From Microbotryomycetes sp. JL201 (taxonomy: Eukaryota > Basidiomycota > Microbotryomycetes): a stretch of DNA of 64,000 nt. Under the pieces are notes generated by a model that did no database searches, was not told the DNA's origin, and saw only the letters and a program-made list of their open reading frames with translations. The stretch lies in NCBI GenBank assembly GCA_033819885.1, contig JAQYUZ010000010.1:186001-250000 (forward strand). The letters are read 5' to 3'. Below are positions 1-12,008 of the stretch, one piece after another; the first letter of the stretch is position 1; the number at the start of each line of letters is the position of its first letter. The position numbers and the translations under genes are program-made.

Positions 1-1926
1 TTTGAAGCCGGTCGAGCCTTGAGAATACTGAGGCGTGCGGCACCAGACCACCCATTATGCCGAGCTGACAACGTCAATGATCTCGTTGCCGGCCTGGCAT
101 GGACTGAGGCAGACCTCAGAAGGTGATTTTCAAGCAGGTTCCTTGGAGTACTCAAACTGATCGCCTTCTTGTTCTAGGCGCGAGAGCGTTGTGGCCGACA
201 GAGTGTCAGAACTTGAGTCTGAGATTGATAGATGGCTCGACCGCAATACCAGGGCCAACCCGTCTCGTAACCCAACTCGGTCGGTCTGGCAGCATACCAA
301 CATCGACTTTCCGCAAGCATTCGAGCGGGCCACGGACGAGGCGTCTCCGTGGCGCAGCAGTGGACAAGTCTCCTCGCTCAATTCATTCTTGGCGGCGCGA
401 CTCGATGCAACAGACAAGGCTACGCTCAGCATTCTGCCCCGCTCGACGCCCGTCTTGTCCGCTCTCCTCTCAAGATCGTTATTTACGCCACTACAGACGT
501 ATGCGCGTTTACCGTCGACGTGTCTGCTTTCGCTGCTATTTTCCGACTTGTCCCTCGGGACGCATTTCGAGGTGCTGCGTGGTTTTGTCTTTCTCGGGTA
601 CGAACCTTTCTCACGACGAGTCAAGGAAGCCCTTTTTGCTTTGCCTGAAGACAAGCAAGTCCTACGGCATGGTCGACCGGTCGATTTCGGTGTCGGTATG
701 GGAGTCTATTTGCACGAGTCGAGCGTCTGGCCTCCTGGCGGTGCCCAGCTCGGCATGGCACTGAGGACGGCCTTGAAGGATGCGTTGAAAGATTTGTTAG
801 ATCACAAACGGAACGAGCAGGACGAAGCTGCCAGACGAGTGTGGCAATCCTTGGACGGCTCGCTCAGTTTTGCTTACGAACAAGCGAGCGAGCAAGACGA
901 GACAAAATGGAAAGACCCAAACTGTCGGTCCTTGTCCTGAGAGTTCGAGGGTTTGGACTGACGAAGTGATCTTGCAGCGCTCGAAGCGTTGGATTTCCTG
1001 TTTGTCAACTACCGCGTGCCGTCACCACTCGATCTGATCCTCACGCCACATGCAATGCGCAAATATCACGGCATTTTCAAACATTTGCTTCGCCTGTTGC
1101 GGGTCGACTGCATCTCCCGGCAAATCTGGCAAACAGTCCATAAACCGTCGAACGACAGTGGCGAACTACTCCTCTCGGACAGCTCTGAAGCGAGAACATT
1201 ACTCGTCAATGTATCTTATGAAGCTCAAAACCTCGTCACGAGCTTGTGTTCGTATTCGTTCGATTGTGCCGTCGAGACAAATTACCAATCTTTCAAGAAG
1301 GCCTTGAACAAGATTCGGTTCATGTCGATGCAGTCTATGCGCGGTCGATCTGATGCTCAAGTTTTGGATGATGAACGAGGCGAATCGAGCGACGAAGAAG
1401 TTGACGACGATTTGAATCTGGATTTCGACCATTGGAATCTGGATACGTTGTCACTTGTACATCAAGAATTCATTTCGAGGGTAGAGAAAGGCCTGATGCT
1501 CAAGCGAGCTCAAGCACCTCTTAGGCAACTTGTCGAAGCCATCCTGACTATCGTCATGGACCTGGGCAGAAAAGTGAATGCTTGGAGAAGAGGAAACGTC
1601 AAAGAGGTCATGCACGAGTTGATGAGTCTACGGTCAAAATTAAGACAGGTCGCTTCCACTCTGGTCAGTTTTCTTGCGTACACCCGTTACCGTACGGAAG
1701 CTAACCACCAAACTTCGTCAATCAGGTCAAAGTACTCGGTGCACTCGACGACAGAGGTCCAATATCTACGACAAGACCCACAGTAGTAGACGCGTCCTCG
1801 ATTTTGAACGACGTCGAAATGGAGTTTGGCATCGATTGGGTTCAACAACTGCTCGTCAGACTAGACGGGCCAACTCGGTTTTATTCCTCAATGACGTCAA
1901 ACTCGACCAAGGCCAAGCATACATAG
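1..1926 (+). CDS. gamma-tubulin complex component, Spc97/Spc98 (GCP) family, 3' part
   Basis: This is the C-terminal 584 residues of a gamma-tubulin ring complex subunit; the 5' end lies outside the window. I read exons 1-122, 178-923, 978-1663 and 1726-1926, and they join in frame to a TAG at 1924-1926. The start of the visible part has the GCP-type stretch AGRALRILRRAAPDHPL. The middle contains LDFLFVNYRVPSPLDLILTP followed by FKHLLRLLRVD, which matches the gamma-tubulin-binding (GCP C-terminal) domain. An acidic insert (DDERGESSDEEVDDDLNLD) sits inside that domain. The family nucleates microtubules at spindle pole bodies. The sequence looks more like the large GCP4/5/6 group than GCP2 or GCP3, but the paralogue is uncertain. 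It is convergent with the IMP dehydrogenase gene, with 120 bp between stops. Confidence 0.8.
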
Positions 1927-2046
1927 TCCACGATCTGATGCATTGGATATATGGATTGAAAATGAAATTGTACAACTTAAAGGAAGATTGCTCAACAGAC
2001 GGAAAACCGTACAGAAAAAAGACCTCGCGACAAATCCTCCCCAGTC

Positions 2047-4044
2047 CTAAGAGAACAAGCGCTTCTCGAACGAGTGCAAGCCGTGAACTCCACCCTCGAT
2101 CTGAGCCGATGCCGTTCGCAGCTCGAACCTCAACTCGCTACTGAAAGCGCGATCTTGCATAGTTTGAACCGACGCTGTGCCCATGTCTTGCAACGAGTGT
2201 TGCAAGCCGGCGTACAAGTAAGGGATAAACTTTTTAAGCGAACCCTTGTCTTGAACGGCGCCGGCGACACCTTGAGCGACTCGAACAGCGTCGCCTTCGG
2301 AAAAGTAACGAGATGTGGCGGCGTTGTCGACTTGGTCTGCAGACTTGGGTCCCTCTTTGACTGTGCCGGCGTCCATGGCATCAATCGAACCCATGCCGCG
2401 GTACTTTTTGAGCCTCTTGCCCTCGTTGTAAAAGAACTCTCCGGGTGACTCTGTCGTACCAGCGAGCAGGCCACCCATCATGACGCAAGACGCGCCAAGA
2501 GCAAGAGCTTTGGCAATGTGACCGACGTTTGAAATGCCACCATCGGCAATGACGGGCACGCCAAATTTGCGAGCAAACTCGGCAACGGCAAACACGGCCG
2601 TTCCTTGAGGTCGACCGACGGCCGTCACTTCTTGCGTGATGCAGATCGATCCGGAACCCATGCCGACACGAAGGCCGTCTGCGCCGGCAACGATGAGCTC
2701 GGCAGCTTGTTCACGGGTGACAACGTTGCCAGCAATGACCTCAAGCGAAGGGAACTCGTTCTTGATCCACTTGATCATGTCAATCTGGAACACCGAGTTG
2801 CCCTGGGACGAGTCGAGCACGACAATGTCGAGACCGGCCTCGACGAGCAAGCGCAGACGCTCACGGTCAGGCAGACGAGTGCCGATGGCAGCCGCGCACA
2901 GCAACTGCTTCGAGTCGGCACGCTTGGACGCGAGCGGGTAGTCTTTATTCTTGAGCAAGTCGGATCGGGCGAGCAACGCAACCAAGCGACCTTCCTTGTC
3001 GACGATCGGCAGCTTGCCCTTTTTCGAGTCGCGCAAGATTGTGTTGGCTTGCTCGAGCGTGACACCAGAGGGCGCCGTGACGAGATCAGTCGTCATGACC
3101 GATGTCAGTTTGGCGTTGTTGGGTCGGAACTGGATGTCACGGCCGGTAACGATGCCAACTAGTTTGCTGTTGAGCTCGCCAGTCTCTGTGCGGATGGCGG
3201 AGTGTGTCAGCAGACAGATTAGACAGAACGTGACTAGATGATCTCATCGCGCCGCCACGCATTACGGATCGCGATCATAGGTGTCGAAACGACGAAACAT
3301 TGGTGTCCACATTTTTTTTGTAATGGGAGATCAAGCCCGAATTCGGTAGAACGAAGGAATATGTTGTTGATAATCCAGTCGCGAATGGCATCTGTGCGTG
3401 GCTGGCGCGATGATAGTCTGAAATTGCAACTGACCGGTGATGGGAATGCCGCAGAAGCCATGCTTCTCCTTGATGGCCCACACGTCAGCGACGGTGTTGT
3501 TGGGCGAAAGCACGAGCGGGTCCGAAATGAAGCCGTTTTCGAACCTGATGAGATTGCTCGGTCAGCCTCGAACGGGTTAAGAGGTGCAGGAGCGGGGCGC
3601 ACTTTTTGACAGTCCGGACCATGTCGGCTTGCATTTGAGGGGGCAAGTTGTGGTGAATGACACCGAGACCTCCGTGCAGCTACGGTGGAGGCAAGCAAGC
3701 ACGGAGACGAGTCAGCAAACCAGTCTGAGCTGCGTTGAGCTAGGGTGACTGACAGCCATCGAGATTGCCATTTCGGTCTCTGTGACAGTGTCCATCGGCG
3801 AGGACAAGAACGGCGTCTTGAGAGTCGTGTGGCGCGTGACTTTTGATTCGAGTACAACGTCCGACGCCGGAAAGTCAATGTGGCCCGGCAACACCAAAAA
3901 GTCGTTGTAGGTCAGGCCGCCATGGACTGTCGAGTCCATGAGCTGGTACAAGGACAGGCCGTCCGCGTTCTTGTACGTGTCCAAGTGCTTTAGCGCGTCC
4001 TGTGCCGCCAACACGCCGTTGGCTGCTGCTGCTGCTGGTGCCAT
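2047..4044 (-). CDS. IMP dehydrogenase
   Basis: IMPDH converts IMP to XMP with NAD, the committed step of GTP synthesis, in the cytosol. Exons on the minus strand are 4044-3754, 3679-3603, 3544-3435 and 3185-2047, which give 538 residues. The N-terminus carries [15 protein letters not shown]-pair insert follows ([22 protein letters not shown]). The catalytic loop is [13 protein letters not shown], with the active-site Cys after SGSI. The flap region has [10 protein letters not shown], and the protein ends [17 protein letters not shown], as in fungal enzymes. Length is as expected for the family. The third intron (3434-3186, 249 nt) is unusually long for this window. The start is the ATG before an alanine run (APAAAAANG). 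Family assignment is certain; the symbol is left blank because fungi use several. Confidence 0.97.
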
Positions 4045-4329
4045 GGCTCTTAAGGTTAAGGAAGAGAGGGGTGATGGAAACAACAACGAAGGAGAGAACG
4101 AGAAGCGAGGTGGGGTTAACAACGACGCGAGCGCGTTGGCCAGAATCCAACAGATTCGCCGGCCCGCCAGCGACTTTTTTTTCTCTTGCGCGGACGCACT
4201 GCGCACCCACAAGCCGCCTACACCCAAAAGTAATGCGCGCCAGTATACCATTCTGAGATGTATCGCGACCTACAAACCAGGACTTGTCCCATTTTACTGC
4301 ATAATATTGCCCAACCTCCTCTTCAGGCT

Positions 4330-4337
4330 CACGTGAC
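4330..4337. promoter_or_regulatory. CACGTGAC E-box
   Basis: CACGTGAC (GTCACGTG on the other strand) lies in the divergent region between IMP dehydrogenase and the next plus-strand gene. It matches the Cbf1/bHLH-type core. The same octamer recurs in other intergenic regions of the window. Function is inferred. Confidence 0.4.
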
Positions 4338-4487
4338 CGTGTAGCCAACTTGTCCTCGTGCCGACCGGACCGATCGCTTCAGCAACAGGCCCCTTACATA
4401 GAACAAAGCAAAAACTCGGCAGCACCGCGACATCACCAAGACGCGACCATTCCAGCGACTTTAGATGATCCGCCGTCCCGGCACACG

Positions 4488-5771
4488 ATGGACAGCGCCC
4501 GATACAGCCGACAGCTCGCCCAGCTGAGGACTCCTGTTGTGCATCTCCTTCCAAGTTTGGATGCTCCCTGCAACGTCGTCACAACGCTCGAGGGCTTGCC
4601 GGTCAAAAACGCGCATCACACGAGACAGCACTTTCTTCATGAAGGTTCGATGAGCCCTGTCGTGATCGCAGCATCGCCCTCCATACCCTTTGCTCTCGTC
4701 GAGCATCTCTTGCGCAACAAACGCGATAGTGCGATCGCGTTTAAATGGATCCCGGGCTCGCAAATCACAAATATGGAGGGCATGCTGCACACATTTGTCA
4801 CAGCCTTTGCACGTATCAAAGTGGTTGGAGACTATGCATTCAATGGACGCCATGACGTGCAGCTGTACGAGGACGAGCCGGGCAAACTTTGCACGCGCTC
4901 CCGAGTATTGAGTACGCAGATCCAGCCTGATTTCGAAGATGACAAGGTCGCATTTGCGTTTTGTCGCATCGGCAAGGACGTCGTCGTCGGCGAATGTCTG
5001 AGAGACGATGAACAGATCCCATCGAGGAACACCAAACAGGACGACGAGGCCCGAGCAGCATGGGACGATAGACTGCGGCGACATATGATTCACGCACTCA
5101 TGCCAAATCAGCAGCTGCCTTCTGTCGACGAGATCCTCGAGACGTGGTCGCCCGCGACAGCTGCTCAAGTGATTCGAGCCGACTTGCAACAGTCGCGGCC
5201 GCGATTGCATCTGTTCCAAGGATGTGCAGTCAGCACGCATGGTCAGCTGCTGTCGCTTGAACTGCTCGCCAACGTTTACGCTTGCACGATCGCCAACGAG
5301 TTGACGGCGCTCGAGAGTTGCTGCACTCGACAGGGCTATATTTTCACATACGACCCGCCAGCAATATTTGCACGGATGCTCTCGGCAGAGTTGCTGAACT
5401 TGATATACATCTTTGCCCTGCGCATCGTTGCTGCCGAGAACCAACTGCGCCACTTGCGCGTTTTCGCCTTCAACGACTATGCCGATCCGAGCATGTTGGA
5501 CCTTGTCAAACGGGCTCTTGAACGCCACGTTCATGTGCGAGTTCTTCGGAGAAGCGACTTGTACCCTTTTCGAAATGCTGGTTATCTCGACAGCGACAAC
5601 GAAGCCGTCAAAGATGGGGCAACATTAGTCATCCACAACAACAGTGATGCTTTCGGGCAAAACATAGAGACCGAGATGGTGACTTCACTCGACGGGGCTA
5701 TTGGTATTTATTCCGATGCGGCGAGTGTTTTGCGGAGAGACAGGCCGGATCTCGTAGATCACAGGTTGTAA
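4488..5771 (+). CDS. single-exon protein of uncertain family (possibly DUF4804/MavL-like)
   Basis: A 427-residue single-exon protein from the first ATG in the open frame (4488); the frame is open further upstream but without an ATG. I see no signal peptide and no TM segment apart from a hydrophobic patch (LLNLIYIFALRIVAA). Distinctive motifs are RVFAFNDYADPSMLDLVKRAL and, near the C-terminus, VIHNNSDAFGQNIETE. From memory these resemble the DUF4804 family, which includes MavL-type ADP-ribosyl hydrolases. That is a recollection, not a match I could test, so no function is assigned. Coding looks real: the frame is long, and both hydrophobic and charged residues are well distributed. The lack of introns is uncommon among its neighbours. 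Confidence 0.6.
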   Translation: MDSARYSRQLAQLRTPVVHLLPSLDAPCNVVTTLEGLPVKNAHHTRQHFLHEGSMSPVVIAASPSIPFALVEHLLRNKRDSAIAFKWIPGSQITNMEGMLHTFVTAFARIKVVGDYAFNGRHDVQLYEDEPGKLCTRSRVLSTQIQPDFEDDKVAFAFCRIGKDVVVGECLRDDEQIPSRNTKQDDEARAAWDDRLRRHMIHALMPNQQLPSVDEILETWSPATAAQVIRADLQQSRPRLHLFQGCAVSTHGQLLSLELLANVYACTIANELTALESCCTRQGYIFTYDPPAIFARMLSAELLNLIYIFALRIVAAENQLRHLRVFAFNDYADPSMLDLVKRALERHVHVRVLRRSDLYPFRNAGYLDSDNEAVKDGATLVIHNNSDAFGQNIETEMVTSLDGAIGIYSDAASVLRRDRPDLVDHRL

Positions 5772-6306
5772 TCACAGTCAGATATCGTCAACATCCAACA
5801 CGTGTGCTCAAGACGGAATTCAGGTAGATCGAGCCCACATCAAGCCGCCGAGCTCAGCAGAGAAGTGGTACGCTCCTAATCTGGAGCTGCACGTGAACGT
5901 AAATTATTCACCCGCACGCCGAATTAGCGCCGAAAGAAGCTGAAGCTGCCACTTACCGTCACGAGTCTCAGTACGCGAAGTCCTTCAGAGTGTTTCAAAC
6001 TCCGATCGACCAAAAAAAAAGGAGGCGAGGATGCATCAGGAGGCGTAGTGCCTCTCATCAGTTGACAGAGTACCTGATTTTGATTCTTGTCAATGCACGC
6101 GGATTCTATCCGGGCACCTGCCTCTTCCTTTTCATTAAGGTTAAATTCAGTCGATGAGACTTGAAAGCGGTGCACTTTCGCATAGACCTCGGGTTTGATC
6201 CCCCCAAATACGCAGACCGGCACTCGACGCGCCGTGTATATAACTTGTCTCGGCCTTACTCACTCGCTCGCTCTCTGCTCGTCACTGCTGTCGTACATAC
6301 ACCGCC
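5772..6306. other. intergenic region upstream of chitin deacetylase
   Basis: There is no convincing gene here. A CACGTG hexamer occurs at 5890-5895, and a TATA-like element lies near the 3' end. Confidence 0.5.
6237..6243 (+). promoter_or_regulatory. TATA box of the chitin deacetylase gene
   Basis: TATATAA lies 64 bp before the ATG at 6307, a plausible core-promoter position. This is inferred from sequence alone. Confidence 0.5.
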
Positions 6307-8418
6307 ATGGTCGCTGGTAAATTCGCCGTCGCGGCCTTGTCGCTCGCGAGCGTCGCATTCGCCGCTGGTCACCACCAAGTCAAGGACGCGGACAGGTTCG
6401 AGCGACGACAAGCGCCTTCTGTCACGTCTCGCGCTGCGTCTGCTACCCAAACTAGGACAGGCGGCGGTGGTGGTGGTGGTTCGCAAGTCGCGTCCTCGCC
6501 CCTTGCGTCGTTGTAAGTTGCTCGCACTCGGTGGAAAGACTTGTACAGGTGGTCCAGTGCCTTGTCGTCAGCTGTGACTTGGCTGCATGCCTTGCTCGAG
6601 TCTGCGACGCGCTGTTGCTTTTTTTGGGCACACTACGACGGCCGCAGCACAGATTTCCTCGTGACATTGTGATCACGAGACAACGGGCTGACTCTGTACA
6701 CAATTCGATACAGGACGCGCATCGGCACGACAACAACATCGGCCGCGACTGTCGCATTGCCAACGACGTTTACCGCGGGTGCCTCGCCACCCATCTCGGG
6801 CGCGCCTCCCCTGCCTGCCAGTGCGTTTCGCGCCGATGGATCAGACAGACAGGAACGTTCGTTGACAGTAGCTTGCCTTTCGCTCAGTCACTGCATTGAA
6901 CCCGGCCAACTACCCTGCGCTCGATGTTACCCCGCCGATTGATTCGCCAGAAGTCCAGCAATGGATCAAGGACGCAGACTTGGCCAACGCACCCAACATC
7001 CCGCCGACCGGTCTCAACGGGTGTTCGAACTCGACCAATGCCGAAGCCTTGTCAAAGGCCGGCGCAGATGGAAACTGTGAGTTTGCCTTGGACGATCCGA
7101 CTTTCAAACTGTGACTGACTTGATATGTGTCGTGCAGGCTGGTGGACATGCGGTGGCTGGTGAGATCGTAGTGCGTCTGCAATCCTGGCGGCATGCTGAC
7201 GGCCCGTGTTTGCAGCACTCGCGCCACCGACATTACCTACTGTCCGACAACGGAGGAGTTTGGCCTGTCATACGGTTAGTTTCAGGTTGGCCTGAGACGG
7301 CCCCGCAGTTCTACTCACGAACATCGTTCAGACGACGGTCCATCGCCCGACACACCTCGTTTGCTCAACCTGCTCGCCGCCAACGACATCAAATCGACAT
7401 TCTTCATTGTGGGCTCCCGCGCCATCTCGCGACCGGAAATGCTACAGACCGAGTACATGTCGTCTCACGCGTTGTCTGTGCACACATGGGCTCACCCACC
7501 GCTGACGACGCTCTCGAACGAGCAAATCGTTGCCGAGCTTGGCTGGACGAAGAAGATCATCAAGGACGTAACCGGCGTAACGCCCAACGTGAGTCGTCTT
7601 CCAGCAGTCAGCCATCTGACGCTCCTGACCCTTTCTCTTGCATTCTCAGACCATGCGACCCCCTTATGGGTGAGTACTCGTCCCCATCGAGCCCCTCAAG
7701 ACGGAAACCTGACAATGGCTGTTCTGTCTCCAGTGATATTGACGATCGCGTTCGCTACATTGCCATGAAGATGGGCTTGCGACCTATCATCTGGACGTCA
7801 TACAACGGCAAAGAGTTTGACACTCAAGACTGGCAGATTGGCGCCGGCGTTGTCAACGCTACGACTGTCTACAACAACTTTGAAAACATTCTGGGCATGG
7901 CTCCGTCAATGCCTCACGGCTTTATTGTTTTGGCCCACGACTTGTACCAGCAGAGTGTCGACTTGGCCGTCAACTATATCCTGCCTCAGATCATTTCGGC
8001 TGGTCAGCTCAAACTGCAGCCCATCTCGCAATGCTTGGGCGAGCCTTTGTCAAACGCATGTGAGTCTAGCAACGAGTGTGCTGCAGCGACCAATGGCTCA
8101 TGTTCCGGACTTGCAGACATTGAGACGAGCGACAACAAGACTGCCTTGATCCAATCGAGCTCGACTGTTGTCGGCGCGTCTGGCACTGGCTTTGTTTCGT
8201 TTGCTGCTTCGACTTCGTCTGGTAGTTCGAGCGCATCGACTGGCTCGTCTGCACCGTCCTCGTCTACATCATCTGCCTCGGGTTCGGGCTCGGGCTCGTC
8301 GACTGGCAACAACAGCAGCGGCGGCTCGCAGCCGACGTCGGCTGCCAACTCTGTGGCTGTCGCGTCCGGCATCGTTGGTGCCGTCATCGTCGCATCGTCA
8401 CTGCTCGTGCTGGCGTGA
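6307..8418 (+). CDS. chitin deacetylase (CE4 polysaccharide deacetylase), secreted and GPI-type
   Basis: The enzyme removes acetyl groups from cell-wall chitin to give chitosan. Exons are 6307-6512, 6714-6820, 6888-7076, 7138-7159, 7216-7274, 7332-7588, 7650-7669 and 7734-8418, giving 514 residues. The order is: signal peptide (VAGKFAVAALSLASVAFA), low-complexity linker, then a CE4/NodB domain. Motif 1 is LSYDDGPSPDT (catalytic and metal Asp), motif 2 is HTWAHP (metal His residues), and motif 3 is RPPYGD. A Ser/Gly-rich tail follows, with a terminal hydrophobic segment (VASGIVGAVIVASSLLVLA) typical of GPI addition. All CE4 metal-binding positions I can check are present. Two exons are tiny: 22 nt, and 20 nt for the one that encodes motif 3. 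Confidence 0.93.
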
Positions 8419-8873
8419 GCAGTACAGCAGCACGACCAATTGAATTTATTCTCAATAGACACTCGCCCCCACCTCCCATACAATTCTCCCTTTGCTTTCT
8501 ATTGTTTATAATTTAATCTGCTCTATTACCATTGCTCCCGTGCTTTTGCTTCTTGTTGTTTTCTGTGGTGAGGACGCGTCGAGGCGCGCGCGGTTTCGTC
8601 ATCCTCCTTGCGCGTAACGATAATCACCAAGACTCGACACGTCGCACGATCGATAAACGTTTCCTTGTTCAAGTCCAAAGGCGGATTGCGCTTTGGTGCA
8701 TCTCGTCGTGCACGGGTCGGCCGACTGAGCGTTTGCCGGGCGCGCCAAGCCTTGCCTGATCTTGTGCAACATCGGTTACACGCCGTGGTGTGCACGAGTT
8801 GAACGTCTTCAAAGGCATCTTGACGTCTGGAACGAGGCGCTGGGCTTAGAGGAGCGTAGAGTGGTCCATTGCG
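8419..8873. other. intergenic region, nothing recognised
   Basis: This holds the 3' flank of the chitin deacetylase gene and the 5' flank of the Sel1-repeat gene. Short open frames on both strands have no recognisable features. Confidence 0.4.
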
Positions 8874-11660
8874 ATGAGCTCGACGGACGCTCGTAATGCG
8901 CCACGGGGTCAATTCGATGACGCTCATGAAGCAGGTAGGTTTTTCTCCACTCTATATCAAGGCGATCCAAAAGCTCGACAGACTGAAACAAGAGTTTGTT
9001 TGGGACAGCGAGAAGGGAATCAAATGGTGGCGCGAACGAGGTTGCTACTAGCAAAGGAGCAACCGGTTTGGCGAGAATGACTTCTACGAGAAGGTATATG
9101 GAGCAATTGGACGATTCGGATGAGGATGATGAAGGGGATGGGCAGAAACAAGGGGCGAGGTCGAGGCAAGAGTCTAACGAAACTATTGCGTCGAGGGTAG
9201 AAACAATGAGGATCGGAGAAGAGGGGGATCGAGAACACCCTGTTATCAGTCAGCAATCCAAGGACGCTGGAAGAGCGGCGGTGGGCATCGGCAGAATCGA
9301 AAATGTGAACGTGGGTCCTTCGTATGTGCGCGTGGGTTTGACGATATAAATGCTCATCTATTGCTTCACGCTGGTTTTGATCGGTTCACAGCCTCCTTTA
9401 AGCAGGCTGCAGCAACAAAGACCGGCACCGCTCAAGGACCCGCCACCGCCGCGAGCACCCTCCAATCCAATAGTCAAGATCGGACCTCCTTCACCGACGA
9501 CGCCAGAGTTATATTCACTAGAGAGCACGATGAGCTCGTCTCGGTCACCCACGTCTGTGCCGGCATCATCGCCCACTTTGCCAAGCTTCACCGCCTCACC
9601 ACGCTTGTCCTCAAACGAACGAGTCGTCTCTCAAACCTCACAACGCAATTTTTCGAGGCCGTACAACGTCTCACGGCAAGCTAGCAACCGTACCGTCAGA
9701 TCAAACTCGATAGACTCGCAAGACAGTCGGGTTCAGCCGGCCAGCAGCTTGGGCCATTCGGGAAGCAGCATCGGTCATTCGAGCAGCATGGATCATGCGG
9801 GATCGAGCCAGGGAGGTCACTCTATGTCGAGCTCGTGGGACGAGCGGCAGAAGATGGGCTTTAGAATGTACCAGGAAAAGGCGCAAGCGGCGCGCATTCC
9901 GCCGTCGTTTCAGGAGCCCTCGCCGGACCTCTCCACTCGTGCGCCAGTCGTCTGTACAACTTCGGACGAATCCCGAGAGGGAATGGAGCACGACTCTGCT
10001 GGTCAAGCTTCGTTGTCCGCGATGGACAACTTGGCAAATGTAAATCATCCGGTCTATCACATGACCGAACAGCATCCGTTCCCTCGGCAGTCGTCTCCTC
10101 GTCAAGCGCCTGCCATTCATGTCACGGACTCGCCATCGAAAGACAGCCACCGCACTTCGTGGCGCAAGCTGTTGCATCGGTCTCCAAAGGACGGCACCGG
10201 TTCGCCCAAACAAGGCACGGGCGCGAGCAGGCCCGTCTCGAATATCACTGTGACTTCAGAGTATTCTCAGACGTCTTCAACGCCAACAATCCGACAAGGC
10301 TCCTCGTCGAGAACCGGACCGCCTCTGTCCACGTCGAGTGAACAATTATCAGACTTGGCGCGACGCGCTCGCGATTTGACGGAACACCGGAGACAATTTG
10401 ACGACATGTTGCTCAAACCTTCGGTCGCTCGAAGCGCTCAGGCTTCCTTTGTGCATGCGGGTGAAGGTGGCGTTTCACCGGATTGGTTGGATAGGTCACG
10501 AGACGAGCAATCCCGAATGACGGAGATGCAAGATTTGAAAAAGTTACATGCTAGTGCACCGTTGCCTATGATGAGAAGGACAACTTCGGACCAAGGTGCG
10601 ACGAGGACAGCTACTCCCGCAGAAGGTCAGTTTGACGATTCAGACCGATTGTCACAATACTCCGAGTACACGACTGTTGGCACGAAACAACCACAACGGA
10701 CGCGCAAAGCAGAATCTGCCAATTCGAGTCCATTGTTAGGCATGTCGAATGGGTTGTCGTCGCTATCGAGGGAGGTGAGCGTCGCGAGTCATATGACGAA
10801 TGACACTTTGCGCAAGGCGACGATGGGTTTGAAAGGCGCTACACCGTTGAGGACAGCGTCGGGCCAACGAGCCGACCCAGAGTCGGCGTACGAATATCTG
10901 CGTGAGTTCTAGACATGGTCGCGACCTTTTTGTCCGTCATTGACCCCTTTTGCACGTGCAGAGCTCGGTATTGAGTATCACGAGGCGGGCGAACTGCAAC
11001 GAGCTGCTTGGTGTTTCGAGCAATCTGCGAAACGAAACGGAGGTTGCGCCGGAGGCATGCTCATGTATGGACTGAGTCTGCAGCATGGTTGGGTGCGTGT
11101 CTGTCTCAAACAGCTTGCGTGTCGTGGCTGACCTATCTGTTATAGGGCTGTCAAGTGAATGCACCGCTTGGGTTCAGGTACTTGCAGGGTGCAGCGGAAT
11201 CCGTTGTCGAAAACCTGGACCGAGCTCTCGCAGATGGCCCACAGGCTGGCTTCACGGCCCAGACTGCACAGGTTCGTTGAAGCATTGCGTCGGGTCCCTC
11301 AATGGCTAATACTTTTGCGCAGAACGAGCTCAAGCTCGCGTTGTACGAGATGGGCCAGTCTTTTCGCTTCGGATACGGCGTCGCGAAAGACAAAAAGATG
11401 GTTAGTGTGGCGTGTGTTTATTTTTGAGACGCTTCTGAGTCGTGGTCCTACAGGCCGTATCATACTTTCAACTGGCGGCTGACCTTGGTGACATGGACGC
11501 GCAACAAGACTTGGCGTTCTGTCTCGCAAATGGCAAAGGATGTAAAAAGAATCCGAAACTGGCCGCAAAGTATTACAGGTTGGCCGTCAAGCAGGGCGCG
11601 AGTGATTTCGGTTTGAGCTGGATCTGGAAAGCGAAATACGATGACGAAGAGCAGAAATAG
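8874..11660 (+). CDS. Sel1-repeat protein (DSF2 / chitin-synthase-regulator-like)
   Basis: Predicted 803 residues from exons 8874-8934, 9009-9321, 9406-10901, 10962-11092, 11146-11271, 11323-11400 and 11454-11660. The first two-thirds is disordered and rich in Ser, Pro and Gln. The last roughly 180 residues carry Sel1-type (TPR-like) repeats: YHEAGELQRAAWCFEQSA, then LYEMGQSFRFGYGVAKDKK, then CLANGKGCKKNPKLAAKYYRLA. It ends SWIWKAKYDDEEQK; the WI(W/Y)K-KY ending is what I remember from yeast DSF2 and Skt5/Chs4-like regulators. Such proteins scaffold chitin synthase or septum factors, but that role is inferred. The first exon and the acceptor at 9405 are the least certain parts of the model. 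Confidence 0.7.
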
Positions 11661-12008
11661 TTTAAATGGACACTCTAGTGTGCTTGTACGGGTGTGCGTT
11701 GTTTGTTGTTGCAAGATTCATTGGTTCCGATTAAGAAACGGAAAACGTATTGACCTAATATCTGCAGTGCACCATGACGAATAGGCAGACATGCAAGGTT
11801 TTGGTCGGTGTGCGCCGACAGTGTCTGCGAGGGGCACGACAAGCTACAGGTTCGTGTCTAGCCAATCAGAACCTGTAAAAACCCCGCGCCGGAGCAGGCG
11901 GCTGCCGCTCGGCAGTGTCGGAGTCTTCAAGTTCCCCCACTTTTCTGCGGAGTGCGAGCTCGCGGACATTTTACTTCTCACGCTCCACGCACCACTACAG
12001 ATATAACA
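11661..12008. other. intergenic region with a CCAAT motif upstream of ILV3
   Basis: No gene is seen. CCAATCAG at 11862-11869 is about 140 bp before the ILV3 start and could bind the CCAAT complex. Confidence 0.35.

Noticed and set aside
2605-3162. 185-codon plus-strand frame antisense to IMP dehydrogenase
   Set aside because: It is a shadow of a highly expressed, codon-biased gene.
8896-9052. Short plus-strand frame reading KAIQKLDRLKQEFVWDSEKG
   Set aside because: It looks protein-like, but it ends at a stop and cannot be joined in frame to the Sel1 gene; the alternative splice model (8874-8934 to 9009) explains the locus better.
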